The notes beneath the pieces are model-generated. The model made no database searches and was not told the DNA's origin. It saw nothing but the letters and a program-made list of their open reading frames with translations. A stretch of DNA of 64,000 nt from Stutzerimonas nitrititolerans. Lineage in GTDB: Bacteria; Pseudomonadota; Gammaproteobacteria; Pseudomonadales; Pseudomonadaceae. The stretch is from assembly GCF_003696285.1 (NCBI RefSeq), contig NZ_RFFL01000003.1:248001-312000 (forward strand). The letters run 5' to 3'. Positions 18,070 to 27,624 of the stretch are shown piece by piece (the first letter of the stretch is position 1; the number at the start of each line of letters is the position of its first letter). Made by a program: the position numbers and the translations under genes.

Positions 18070-19158
18070 ATGCAGCAGCCCACGACACCCAGCGGTACTC
18101 GCGGTCCGGCCATTCGTGGCCCGGCCATCTTCCTTGCGCAGTTTCTCGGGTCGCAGGCGCCGTTCGACAACCTGCCGAACCTGGCGCACTGGGCGGCCTC
18201 GCTCGGTTATAGCGGGATTCAGCTGCCAACGCTCGGAACGCAGTGCCTGGACCTGCAACGCGCCGCGGAAAGCCAGACCTACTGCGACGAGCTCAAGGGG
18301 CTCTGCGCCGAGGCCGGCGTCGAAATCAGCGAACTTTCGACCCATCTGCAAGGCCAACTGGTGGCGGTGCACCCGGCGTTCGATGGTCTGTTCGATGAGT
18401 TCGCGCCGGTGGAACTGCGTGGCCAGCCAAAGGCCCGTAGCGCGTGGGCCATCGAGCAGTTGCACCTCGCGGCCAAGGCCAGCCAACGTCTGGGGCTCAG
18501 CGCCCATGCGACGTTTTCCGGTGCGTTGTTATGGCCGTACATGTATCCCTGGCCACAGCGACCGAGCGGCCTGGTCGAGGAGGGCTTCGCCGAATTGGCG
18601 CGGCGTTGGCGGCCGATCCTCGATGCGTTCGGGGAGGCCGGGGTCGACCTGTGTTTCGAGATCCACCCCGGCGAGGATCTGCACGACGGCGCCTCGTTCG
18701 AGCGTTTTCTCGATGCAGTGGACCAGCACCCGCGCGCAAAGATTCTCTACGACCCGAGCCACATGCTGCTGCAGCAGATGGATTACCTCGGCTTCATCGA
18801 CCGCTACCACGAACGCATCGGCATGTTTCACGTCAAGGACGCGGAGTTCCGCCCGGACGCCCGTTCTGGCGTCTACGGCGGTTACCAGGGCTGGCTTGAG
18901 CGCCCCGGACGGTTTCGCTCGCCGGGCGACGGCCAGATCGATTTCAAGCAGATATTCAGCAAGCTGACGCAGTACGGCTATGACGGCTGGGCAGTACTCG
19001 AATGGGAATGCTGCCTCAAGGATGCAGGGCAGGGAGCGGCGGAAGGCGCCCATTTCATTCGGCAGCAACTGATCGACCGCGCCACGCGAGCCTTCGACGA
19101 TTTCGCTGGCGTTGAAGGCAGTACGTCGAGTAACCGCCGGCTGTTGGGGCTCGATTAG
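18070..19158 (+). CDS. Xylose-isomerase-like TIM barrel, sugar isomerase/epimerase
   Basis: This is a 362-residue protein of the AP endonuclease 2/IolE-IolI fold. The metal-binding residues are in place along the barrel: FEIHPGEDLHDG, YDPSHMLL, GMFHVKDAEF and VLEWEC. Such enzymes isomerise, epimerise or dehydrate keto-sugars and inositols. The ATG has AGGAG nine bases upstream and starts 9 bases after the oxidoreductase stop. It probably acts on the keto-sugar formed by that enzyme. Confidence 0.87.
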   Translation: MQQPTTPSGTRGPAIRGPAIFLAQFLGSQAPFDNLPNLAHWAASLGYSGIQLPTLGTQCLDLQRAAESQTYCDELKGLCAEAGVEISELSTHLQGQLVAVHPAFDGLFDEFAPVELRGQPKARSAWAIEQLHLAAKASQRLGLSAHATFSGALLWPYMYPWPQRPSGLVEEGFAELARRWRPILDAFGEAGVDLCFEIHPGEDLHDGASFERFLDAVDQHPRAKILYDPSHMLLQQMDYLGFIDRYHERIGMFHVKDAEFRPDARSGVYGGYQGWLERPGRFRSPGDGQIDFKQIFSKLTQYGYDGWAVLEWECCLKDAGQGAAEGAHFIRQQLIDRATRAFDDFAGVEGSTSSNRRLLGLD

Positions 19159-19201
19159 GCGCTTTTTCACGACAGGCGTGCACAACAACAAGGACAAGAC
19201 C

Positions 19202-20440
19202 ATGAGCACACTCAATGTACGGCTGAGCCTGATGATGTTCCTGCAGTTCTTCATCTGGGGCGGCTGGTTCGTCACCCTCGGCACCTTTCTCGCCAACAAC
19301 CTGAGCGCGACCGGCGGCCAGATCGGCATGGCCTTCTCGACCCAATCATGGGGCGCGATCCTGGCGCCGTTCGTGATCGGGCTGATCGCCGATCGTTATT
19401 TCAATGCCGAGCGCCTGCTCGCCATCCTGCACCTGGTCGGTGCGGTACTGTTGTTCCAGCTTTACCGGGCCAGCGACTTCGCGGCGTTCTACCCATTCGT
19501 GCTGAGCTACATGATCGTCTACATGCCCACATTGGCCTTGGTGAACGCAGTGGCCTTCCGGCAGATGCGCGATCCGGCGCAGGAGTTTTCGAAGATCAGG
19601 GTGTGGGGCACAGTGGGCTGGATCATCGCTGGGCTGGTGATCAGTTTTCTGTTCGGCTGGGATTCCCAACAAGCCATCGCGGCCGGTGCGCTACGCAACA
19701 CCTTCCTGATGTGCGCCATCGCGTCCGCGTTGCTTGGGCTGTACAGCTTCAGCCTGCCCAGCACGCCACCACTGGCCCGGCGCGAGCAGGGCGGTCTGAG
19801 AGCGATCCTCGGCCTGGATGCGCTCAGGCTGCTGAAGGATCGCAGCTTCGCCATCTTCTTCGTCGCCTCGGTGCTGATCTGCATTCCACTGGCCTTCTAC
19901 TACCAGAACGCCAACCCCTTCCTTGCCGAGATCGGCGTGGACAACCCGACCGGCAAGATGACCCTGGGGCAGATTTCCGAGGTGCTGTTCATGTTGCTGC
20001 TGCCGCTGTTCATCCAGCGTTTCGGCATCAAGAAGACGCTGCTGCTGGGCATGCTCGCCTGGACGTTGCGCTACGCGCTGTTCGCCTACGGCAATAACGG
20101 CGATCTGCTCTTCATGCTGGTGGTCGGCATCGCCTTGCACGGGATCTGCTACGACTTCTTCTTCGTTTCCGGACAGATCTATACGGACACCAAGGCCGGC
20201 GAAACCTTCAAGGGCTCGGCACAAGGGCTGATCACACTGGCCACCTATGGCGTCGGCATGCTCATCGGCTTCTGGGTGGCCGGCAAGGTGACCGATCATT
20301 TCGCCGCAGTCCCGGGGCACGACTGGCAGAGCATCTGGCTGTTCCCGGCGGTGTTCGCGCTCGGTGTCTTCCTGGCATTTTTGGTTGCGTTTCGAGAGCA
20401 GCGTCCGGCCAGTCTCTCGGCAGCCGCCAAGACCGCTTAG
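19202..20440 (+). CDS. MFS transporter of the nucleoside:H+ symporter type
   Basis: This is a 412-residue inner-membrane protein with about 12 hydrophobic segments. It belongs to the NupG/XapB-like branch of the major facilitator superfamily (LMMFLQFFIWGGWFVTLGTF at the start, ASFRQM-like loop, C-terminal VGMLIGFWVAGKV). The start is the ATG at 19202 with AAGGA upstream; the frame extends to 19112 inside the previous gene. Members next to Gfo/Idh and TIM-barrel genes usually import sugars rather than nucleosides, so uptake of the operon's sugar is the likely role. Confidence 0.85.
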   Translation: MSTLNVRLSLMMFLQFFIWGGWFVTLGTFLANNLSATGGQIGMAFSTQSWGAILAPFVIGLIADRYFNAERLLAILHLVGAVLLFQLYRASDFAAFYPFVLSYMIVYMPTLALVNAVAFRQMRDPAQEFSKIRVWGTVGWIIAGLVISFLFGWDSQQAIAAGALRNTFLMCAIASALLGLYSFSLPSTPPLARREQGGLRAILGLDALRLLKDRSFAIFFVASVLICIPLAFYYQNANPFLAEIGVDNPTGKMTLGQISEVLFMLLLPLFIQRFGIKKTLLLGMLAWTLRYALFAYGNNGDLLFMLVVGIALHGICYDFFFVSGQIYTDTKAGETFKGSAQGLITLATYGVGMLIGFWVAGKVTDHFAAVPGHDWQSIWLFPAVFALGVFLAFLVAFREQRPASLSAAAKTA

Positions 20441-20641
20441 CCTGCTTGCAACGAGATTTGGCAGCGGTGGCTGCCGGCAATATCATCCGCGGGCGGCCAG
20501 CCCCGAACGTTCACGGGAACCAAAACCCAAGGGGTGGGGGTCTTAGCGCCTAGGTTGAGCAATACCTTTTGCGTTTGCTGCTTCCCGTGCCGCCCGTGAT
20601 TTATTCGAGGTGGCGTTTCCATTTTCTCTAAGGAACGACAG

Positions 20642-22306
<1,665 letters not shown>

Positions 22307-22342
22307 GAGAGTGGCTTGGCTCTTGTCGGTGAACGGTGGCAG

Positions 22343-22397
22343 CTAGGGACTGCCGCCGTTTCGGCGCGAGCCGCGTACCAATGGCAACAGACCCTAG
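22343..22397. mobile_element. 55-bp internally deleted relative of the MITE
   Basis: The left end (CTAGGGACTGCCGCCGTTTC, continuing to about 22375) matches the first 33 bases of the element at 26341 at 28 positions. The right end reads AATGGCAACAGACCCTAG, identical to the other terminus. Only the two termini remain. It lies between pgm and the converging lysE-type gene, and its final CTAG contains the lysE TAG stop codon. Confidence 0.8.
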
Positions 22398-23014
22398 GCA
22401 TCACGACCGGATAACGCGAGCTGCGCGCCAAGCCCGGCAAATGCACCGGCAAAGCCCCGCCGCAGCCAGGCCTGGACACGAGCCGACTCGATGACGGCCG
22501 TTCGAAAGGTATCGGCCAGCAAGCCATACACCGCGAATACCGCGAAGGTCATCAGCATGAACACGGCACTGAGCGACAGCAGTTGCAGCGATGGTGACGA
22601 GCTGCCGGGCTCGACGAACTGCGGCAGGAAGGCCAGGAAAAAGATCGTGAGCTTGGGGTTCAGGATGTTCAGCAGAAAGGCTTTCGTTACCAGGCCAGAC
22701 GGCCCGTGTTCGTCCTTCACCGTCTGCACCGTGAATGCCGAACGGTCCCTCCAGGTGGCGACTGCCAGATAGAGCAGATAGGCCGCGCCGGCGTACTTGA
22801 GCACTTCGAAGGCCAGGGCGCTCGCATGCATGACCGCTGCAAGTCCCAGTACCGTCGCGAGCAGGTGCGGAATGATACCCAGCGTGCAGCCGATCGAAGC
22901 CAGAAAAGCAGCGCGGCGGCCCTGCATCAGCCCGGCCGAAACGGTGAAGATGACACCGGTTCCGGGAATGAGCACGACGATGAGCGAGGTGATCAGGAAC
23001 TCCGTGGTGGGCAT
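22394..23014 (-). CDS. LysE/RhtB-family amino-acid exporter
   Basis: This is a 206-residue inner-membrane protein with about five or six membrane segments. The family signature is present near the N-terminus (LIVVLIPGTGVIFTVSAG), with KAFLLNILNPKLTIFFLAFLPQF in the middle. LysE/RhtB proteins export amino acids such as lysine, homoserine and threonine; the substrate here is unknown. It follows the TRAP permease gene on the same strand after 143 bases. Its last codons run into the 55-bp element: the stop TAG is the element's terminal CTAG, so the original C-terminus may have been altered. Confidence 0.88.
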   Translation of the reverse strand: MPTTEFLITSLIVVLIPGTGVIFTVSAGLMQGRRAAFLASIGCTLGIIPHLLATVLGLAAVMHASALAFEVLKYAGAAYLLYLAVATWRDRSAFTVQTVKDEHGPSGLVTKAFLLNILNPKLTIFFLAFLPQFVEPGSSSPSLQLLSLSAVFMLMTFAVFAVYGLLADTFRTAVIESARVQAWLRRGFAGAFAGLGAQLALSGRDA

Positions 23015-23157
23015 GACAAGGCGACTCCCTTGCAGGGCAGGTGGATGAGGCGGTCGACGTCAGCATAGCCAAGCCGATACTGGCGGGCGAGGCGGGAGAC
23101 GTCACATCAAAGGGCTACGCGGACGGCAACCATGGCTACCGTCCGCTTCGGGTGGCG

Positions 23158-24453
23158 CTACACCGCGTAACCCAGCACTCGCGGCAACCACAGTGCGATT
23201 TCCGGGAAGATTGCGACCAGTACCAGCGCGCTACCCATCACCAGCACGAACAGCAGGGCCCAGCCGACCGTCTGTTCCAGGCGGATCCTGGCGACCTCGG
23301 CGGTGACCATCAGGTTGATCGCGACCGGCGGGGTGAACTGGCCGATGGCGATGTTCATCGCCAGCAGAATGCCGAACCATACCGGGTTCCAGCCGAAGTG
23401 CTGCATTACCGGAATCAGAATGGGCATCAGGATCAGGTAGATCGAAATGGCATCGAGCAGCATGCCCGCCAGCAACACCGCCACCATCACCAGGATCAAC
23501 AGCACCGCACCATTGTCTGATAGCGAGATCAGCCATTCGGCCAAGTGGCGGAAGGTGCCGAGCATGGTTCCGGCCCAGGCGAAGATGCCGGCCAGGGCGA
23601 TGATCAGCATCACCACGCCGGAAATCACACCTGCTTCACCGCAGAGCTTCCAGAGGTTGCGCCAGTTCAGCTCACGAGTGACGAACAGGCCGACCAGCAC
23701 GCCGTAGGCGACGCCGGCCACGGCCGCTTCGGTGGGTGTGAACAGGCCGCTGCGCAGCCCTCCGAGGATCAGCACCGGCGCAAACAGCGCGGGCAGGGCC
23801 TGGCGGAAGCTTTCGCCCAAGGGCGGGCGTTCGGCTCCTTCGGGGTTTTCCCAGCCATAGCGTCGGGCCAGCAGCCAGGCCGGCAGCACCAGCACCAGGC
23901 CGGCGATGATTCCCGGAAACAGGCCCGCGGCGAACAACGCACGCAGATCCACGCCCGGTACCACGATCGAATAGAGGATCAGCGCGATGGAGGGCGGAAT
24001 CAGGATGGCAGTGGAGGCGGAGGCGGCAATCAACGTCGCCGAGAAGGGCTTCGGGTAGCCCGCCTTGGTCATGCTCGGCAGCATCACCATCGCCACCGCG
24101 GCAGCATCTGCCGGGCCCGAACCGCTCATGCCGCCCATGATCAGGCAGACGAGAATGGCCACCATCGCCAGACCGCCGTGGCGCGGGCCGATCAGTGCCT
24201 GGGCGAAGCGCACCAGACGCAAGGCGACGCCGGATTTCTCGAAAACGAGACCGGTAAGGATGAACAGCGGGATGGCGATCAGCGGATACTTGGCGACGCC
24301 GTTGTAGGTATTGGTACCCAGCGTGGCGAGCATGTCCGGCGTGAGGCCGACGAGAATGCCTATCGCGCCGGATAGCGCCAGGGAAAATGCAACCGGCACG
24401 CCTATCAGCAGCAACAGCAGGAAGCTGACGAGCATCCAGAAATCAGGGCTCAT
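23158..24453 (-). CDS. TRAP transporter large permease subunit (DctM type)
   Basis: This is a 431-residue integral membrane protein with about 12-14 hydrophobic segments. It is the large channel-forming subunit of a tripartite ATP-independent periplasmic transporter. DctM hallmarks include LIAIPLFILTG, GGMSGSGPADAAAV and GQFTPPVAINLMV. It overlaps the small-subunit gene by 11 bases. Together with the binding protein upstream it imports an organic acid using the sodium gradient. Confidence 0.93.
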   Translation of the reverse strand: MSPDFWMLVSFLLLLLIGVPVAFSLALSGAIGILVGLTPDMLATLGTNTYNGVAKYPLIAIPLFILTGLVFEKSGVALRLVRFAQALIGPRHGGLAMVAILVCLIMGGMSGSGPADAAAVAMVMLPSMTKAGYPKPFSATLIAASASTAILIPPSIALILYSIVVPGVDLRALFAAGLFPGIIAGLVLVLPAWLLARRYGWENPEGAERPPLGESFRQALPALFAPVLILGGLRSGLFTPTEAAVAGVAYGVLVGLFVTRELNWRNLWKLCGEAGVISGVVMLIIALAGIFAWAGTMLGTFRHLAEWLISLSDNGAVLLILVMVAVLLAGMLLDAISIYLILMPILIPVMQHFGWNPVWFGILLAMNIAIGQFTPPVAINLMVTAEVARIRLEQTVGWALLFVLVMGSALVLVAIFPEIALWLPRVLGYAV

Positions 24454-24919
24454 CGGTGAGCCTCCCGCGCAGTCGGTCCAGGGTCATCTGGCTCAGTCGC
24501 ACGATCATCAGCAATGCCAGCAATGGCAGCCAGACGACATACCACCAGTTCGGCAAACCGAGCCCCGGCGACTCCGATTCCCATTGGTACTCTTCCAGCG
24601 CGAATTGCCCGGCGAACCAGACCACCAGACCCAGCACGGCCACACTGGCCAGCCACTGCAGCACGATCAGCGGCACGCGCAACCGCGGGAACAGTCGCTC
24701 GAGAAAGCCGATGCGAATATGCCGATTGCTGCGCATCGCTACCGAGGCGCCGGCAAAGGTCAGGATGACCAGGAGAAAGACTGAAAGCTCTTCGGTAAAC
24801 GCGAAAGAAGCATCGGTAAAGTAACGCACTACCACGTTGGCCAGGCTGATCAGGCTGATGATGACCAGCGCCAGGGTAGCCAGTACGCGCTCAAGGCGCG
24901 CGTCCTGTCGATTGTTCAT
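24443..24919 (-). CDS. TRAP transporter small permease subunit (DctQ type)
   Basis: This is a 158-residue protein with four hydrophobic segments and the DctQ pattern (VVVRYFTDASFAFTEELSVFLLV, then RIGFLERLFPR). The start is the ATG at 24919, preceded by GAGGAA; the frame is open to 25036 but the added residues are not membrane-protein-like. It lies between the binding protein and the large subunit in the usual P-Q-M order. Confidence 0.92.
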   Translation of the reverse strand: MNNRQDARLERVLATLALVIISLISLANVVVRYFTDASFAFTEELSVFLLVILTFAGASVAMRSNRHIRIGFLERLFPRLRVPLIVLQWLASVAVLGLVVWFAGQFALEEYQWESESPGLGLPNWWYVVWLPLLALLMIVRLSQMTLDRLRGRLTDEP

Positions 24920-24934
24920 GGGTTTCCTCGACCC

Positions 24935-24953
24935 CGGCGGCATGTAGCCGCCG
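24935..24953 (-). promoter_or_regulatory. Hairpin between the TRAP P and Q genes
   Basis: CGGCGGC (24935-24941) pairs with GCCGCCG (24947-24953) over a five-base loop, in the 49-base gap after the binding-protein stop. There is no T-run. Such hairpins often stabilise the upstream message so that the binding protein is made in excess; that role is inferred. Confidence 0.5.
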
Positions 24954-24968
24954 AGGCAAAACGGTTTT

Positions 24969-25964
24969 TTACTCGGCGATGGCGGTGCGGGCAGCGTCCA
25001 GCAACTCGGTGCCGATCTTCGGCGCCCAGGTTTCATGCACGCTGCGGGTGGCCTCGACGAAGGCCTGGCGTTGCTCGTCGGTCAGTTCGATCACTTCGAC
25101 GCCACGCTCGCGAATATCGGCCAGACGCTTGACTTCAGCGCTGCGCGACATCTCGATTTCCCATTTGCCAGCGTCGATTGCCGCCTGGCGCAACAGTTCG
25201 CGGTCGGCTTCAGGCAGTTTCTTCCAGACACGCTGGTTGACGGCGAAAATCAGTGGGTCGGCCATGTAGTGCCAGAGGGTCAGATACTTCTGTCCGACCT
25301 GGTCGATGCGCGCCACGTCGAATACCGAGAGGGGATTTTCCTGGCCATCCACGGCGCCGGTAGTGAGTGCCGGCTTGGCATCGGCCCAGCTCATCTGGGT
25401 GGGGTTGGCGCCCAGGGCGTTGAAGGTGTCCTGGAACAGGGGCGAGCCGACTACGCGAATTTTCAGCCCGGCCAGGTCCGCGGGTGTCTGCACCGGCTTG
25501 GCCGAGTTGGAAAGCTCACGGAAGCCGTTCTCGGCCCAGGCCAACGGCACGATGCCGCGCTTTTTGATGGCTGCGAAAGCCAGCTTGCCGGCCTCGCCTT
25601 GGGTGACGGCATCCAGGTCGGCATTGTCAGCCATGAGGAAGGGCAGGTTGAACAGGTTCAGCTCCGGTACCTGCGGCGACCAGTTGATGGTCGAGCCGAC
25701 CGCCATGTCGATCAGGCCGGAGCGCATCGCGGAAAATTCCTTGGTCTGGTCGCCGGCGACCAGTTGCGCATTGGGATAGACGCGCAGGGTGATTTCGCCA
25801 TTGGAGCGTTCCTCGACCAGGTCAGCCCACTTCTGTGCGGCCTGGCCCCAGGGGAAGGCGTCGGAGAGTACGGTGGAAACGGAGTATTCGCGGGCAGAGG
25901 CGGCAAAGCTGGCGGACAGCGCGGCGGCAGCGGCCAACGCGGTTAAGCAGCGGGTCAGTTTCAT
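24969..25964 (-). CDS. TRAP transporter periplasmic binding protein (DctP type)
   Basis: This is a 331-residue precursor with a Sec signal peptide ([19 protein letters not shown], probable cleavage after AASA). The mature protein follows the DctP family: an N-terminal domain with QKWADLVEERSNGEITLRVY, and the carboxylate-binding Arg of LAGLKIRVVGSPLF. Family members bind C4-dicarboxylates, sugar acids or keto acids. The ligand here is unknown. No aldarate-type operator is present upstream, which argues against membership in the glucarate regulon. Confidence 0.92.
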   Translation of the reverse strand: MKLTRCLTALAAAAALSASFAASAREYSVSTVLSDAFPWGQAAQKWADLVEERSNGEITLRVYPNAQLVAGDQTKEFSAMRSGLIDMAVGSTINWSPQVPELNLFNLPFLMADNADLDAVTQGEAGKLAFAAIKKRGIVPLAWAENGFRELSNSAKPVQTPADLAGLKIRVVGSPLFQDTFNALGANPTQMSWADAKPALTTGAVDGQENPLSVFDVARIDQVGQKYLTLWHYMADPLIFAVNQRVWKKLPEADRELLRQAAIDAGKWEIEMSRSAEVKRLADIRERGVEVIELTDEQRQAFVEATRSVHETWAPKIGTELLDAARTAIAE

Positions 25965-26044
25965 GAGGCGTCCTTGTTCGGATCGGTTCTGGTTTTTATC
26001 GGCGAACGGCCAGGCGCTGATGGCAGCGGTGGCACGAGGATGGC

Positions 26045-26055
26045 TGGTTTAACCA
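26045..26055. promoter_or_regulatory. TGGTTTAACCA dyad upstream of the TRAP operon
   Basis: The 11-base dyad TGGTTTAACCA fits the TNGTNNNACNA consensus of FadR-subfamily GntR regulators. It is 81 bases before the binding-protein start. A control role is inferred from position only; no -10/-35 pair could be fixed and no regulator gene is adjacent. Confidence 0.4.
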
Positions 26056-26136
26056 TCGGGACGCGCGGATAGCGCGAAAGGACGCTACAGGCTGCGACGG
26101 GTAGGGTGCAGCGAGACTTGTGATGCGTCGTGAATG

Positions 26137-26159
26137 CTATCGGCCTTGTGGGCCGATAG
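26137..26159. repeat. Perfect 9-bp stem-loop in the gap upstream of the TRAP genes
   Basis: CTATCGGCC (26137-26145) and GGCCGATAG (26151-26159) form a perfect stem with a TTGTG loop. No T-run follows on either strand, so it is either an operator-like dyad or an RNA structure. The rest of 26160-26340 shows no recognisable gene or motif. Confidence 0.45.
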
Positions 26160-26340
26160 TGTGCCAACCGCTTGGCGGCTGGCCTGCGCAACTATCGCAG
26201 AAGGCGTCTGTACGCGCCATTGTCGGACGGTTTGATGCGCGCGATAAGCCCATTGAAGCTGTGCTTTTAGAGCATTGGCGGGTGGGTCGAGGATACAAAA
26301 CGGAGCAATGGCGCCTGGCTTGATCTAATTTTGCTAGAGC

Positions 26341-26611
26341 CTAGGGTCTGTTGCCGTTTCGTCGCGAGTCGCGTTGCTGCGAGAAATGGCGCCAGGTTAG
26401 GCGTAGGACGCAGGGAATGGTTATTCCCTTGCCAAGTCCTACAACGACAGCTGGCGCCATTTCCCGCGCAACCCTTCGGGCCGGGCCTGTTTTTACGCGA
26501 TGTGGCGTTACTCGTCGCTTATTCGGAACAACCAAACTTCGCTTCTCGTGCCTTGCCGCGCGTAAAAACAGGCGCCGGCGCGGCCGCGGACGAAATGGCA
26601 ACAGACCCTAG
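26341..26611. mobile_element. MITE-like non-autonomous element, 271 bp
   Basis: The ends are 23-base terminal inverted repeats with one mismatch, beginning CTAGGGTCTGTTGCC. Inside are two further inverted pairs: AAATGGCGCCAG with its complement around 26384-26469, enclosing nested TAGGAC and AGGGAAT arms; and CCTGTTTTTACGCG with CGCGTAAAAACAGG. There is no transposase frame. Both ends carry CTAG, consistent with a TA or CTAG target duplication as in some IS5-family elements; the family link is a guess. It lies between the TRAP promoter region and the DoxX gene, whose ATG is 25 bases past its right end. Confidence 0.85.
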
Positions 26612-26635
26612 CTGGGTAAATGAACGAGGCGAGCT

Positions 26636-27034
26636 ATGACTGACGACATGGGAAAACTGGTACTGAGGCTATCTGTGGGGGTGCTGATGTTGTTGCACGG
26701 CATCTTCAAACTGCAGAACGGTGTGGGTGGGATCGCAGGAATGCTGGGCAGCCAGGGCCTGCCTGGCTTTCTCGCCTATGGCGTCTATCTGGGAGAGGTG
26801 GTGGGGCCGGTATTGGTGATCATCGGGCTATACACCCGAGTCGGCGCAGTCCTGATCATCGGCAACATGCTCGTCGCGCTTGCCCTGGCACACAGTCAGG
26901 AGCTGTTCTCGCTCGGTTCCATGGGCGGCTGGGCGCTCGAGCTACAGGGTATGTTCCTCTTCGGCGCGGTGGCGATTGCATTGCTCGGCGCTGGTAAGTA
27001 CAGCGTCGGCGGCGTGAGCGGTCGCTATAACTAG
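26636..27034 (+). CDS. DoxX-family membrane protein
   Basis: This is a 132-residue protein with four hydrophobic segments and the DoxX family pattern (GKLVLRLSVGVLMLLHGIFKL, then YGVYLGEVVGPVLVIIGLYTR). Members are inner-membrane proteins linked to quinone or thiol redox chemistry, mostly uncharacterised. It stands alone, just downstream of the MITE, so its promoter must lie within or very near the element. Its TAG stop is inside CTAGGGTCTG, the first ten bases of the MITE terminus, but no matching right end follows. Confidence 0.85.
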   Translation: MTDDMGKLVLRLSVGVLMLLHGIFKLQNGVGGIAGMLGSQGLPGFLAYGVYLGEVVGPVLVIIGLYTRVGAVLIIGNMLVALALAHSQELFSLGSMGGWALELQGMFLFGAVAIALLGAGKYSVGGVSGRYN

Positions 27035-27069
27035 GGTCTGACTTTCAGGTTGGAGTCTGGAGCGTCCGG

Positions 27070-27095
27070 GGTCGTCCCCAGGAGCGGGGACGATC
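27070..27095. repeat. Stem-loop between convergent doxX and liuR
   Basis: TCGTCCCC (27072-27079) pairs with GGGGACGA (27086-27093) over a six-base loop, extendable by two pairs. It lies between two converging stop codons. No T-run follows in either direction, so a bidirectional terminator role is possible but unproven. Confidence 0.4.
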
Positions 27096-27142
27096 CTGTC
27101 TGGATGAATCCGACTTACCCCATTGAGCCTCTGGCCCTGGCT

Positions 27143-27529
27143 TCAGGCCTCGCCGGTTGCCTTGAGCGCCGTGCGGCAGCGTTCCTCGGCGGTATCGAGC
27201 TCCAGCTGCATCTGCTGGATATCGAGCAGTTGCTGCTCGAGTTGCTGACGGCGTTCGGCGATCAGTTCGAGCATGCTGTCCAACTGCTTCCGGTTGCCGG
27301 CCCGGGGATCGTAGAGTTCGATGAGCGTCTTGCATTCGGCCAGGGAAAAGCCCAGCCGCTTGCCGCGCAGGATCAGCTTCAGCGCGACGCGATCCTTGGG
27401 GGCGTAGATGCGCTCCTGGCCTCGGCGCGTTGGCGACAGCATGCCCTGTTCTTCGTAGAAGCGAATGGCGCGGGTGGTGATGTCCAGCTCGCTGGCCAGG
27501 TCGGAGATGCTGTAGGTCTGTTTTGCCAT
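27143..27529 (-). CDS. liuR: MerR-family regulator of leucine/isovalerate catabolism
   Basis: This is a 128-residue MerR-type activator/repressor. The winged helix starts YSISDLASELDITTRAIRFYEEQGML, followed by the RRGQERIYAPKDR wing and a C-terminal coiled coil rich in Gln and Leu. The form matches LiuR, which controls liu genes in Pseudomonas. It sits 95 bases downstream of liuE at the end of the operon, not upstream of liuA as in P. aeruginosa. The ATG at 27529 is certain from the conserved N-terminus. A matching dyad lies in the promoter region at 34775. Confidence 0.87.
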   Translation of the reverse strand: MAKQTYSISDLASELDITTRAIRFYEEQGMLSPTRRGQERIYAPKDRVALKLILRGKRLGFSLAECKTLIELYDPRAGNRKQLDSMLELIAERRQQLEQQLLDIQQMQLELDTAEERCRTALKATGEA

Positions 27530-27624
27530 GGGGTATCGATCATCCTTTCGCCCGCAACGGGGCTTTCGCGATTGCTGGCACAAGGCTACAGGCTGGCCGC
27601 CGCGGTGCACCAGTCTTGCGGGCG

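Noticed and set aside
20460-20475. Terminator between the MFS gene and pgm
   Set aside because: The GGCAGC/GCTGCC stem is only six pairs and no T-run follows.
22394-25964. TRAP transporter as the glucarate/galactarate importer
   Set aside because: It is 12 kb away, lacks the operator shared by gudD and the porin, and its dyad differs. It cannot be excluded, but nothing supports it.
27031-27060. Third MITE copy after doxX
   Set aside because: Only the first ten bases of the terminus (CTAGGGTCTG) match; no right terminus follows before liuR. It could be a solo end or chance.
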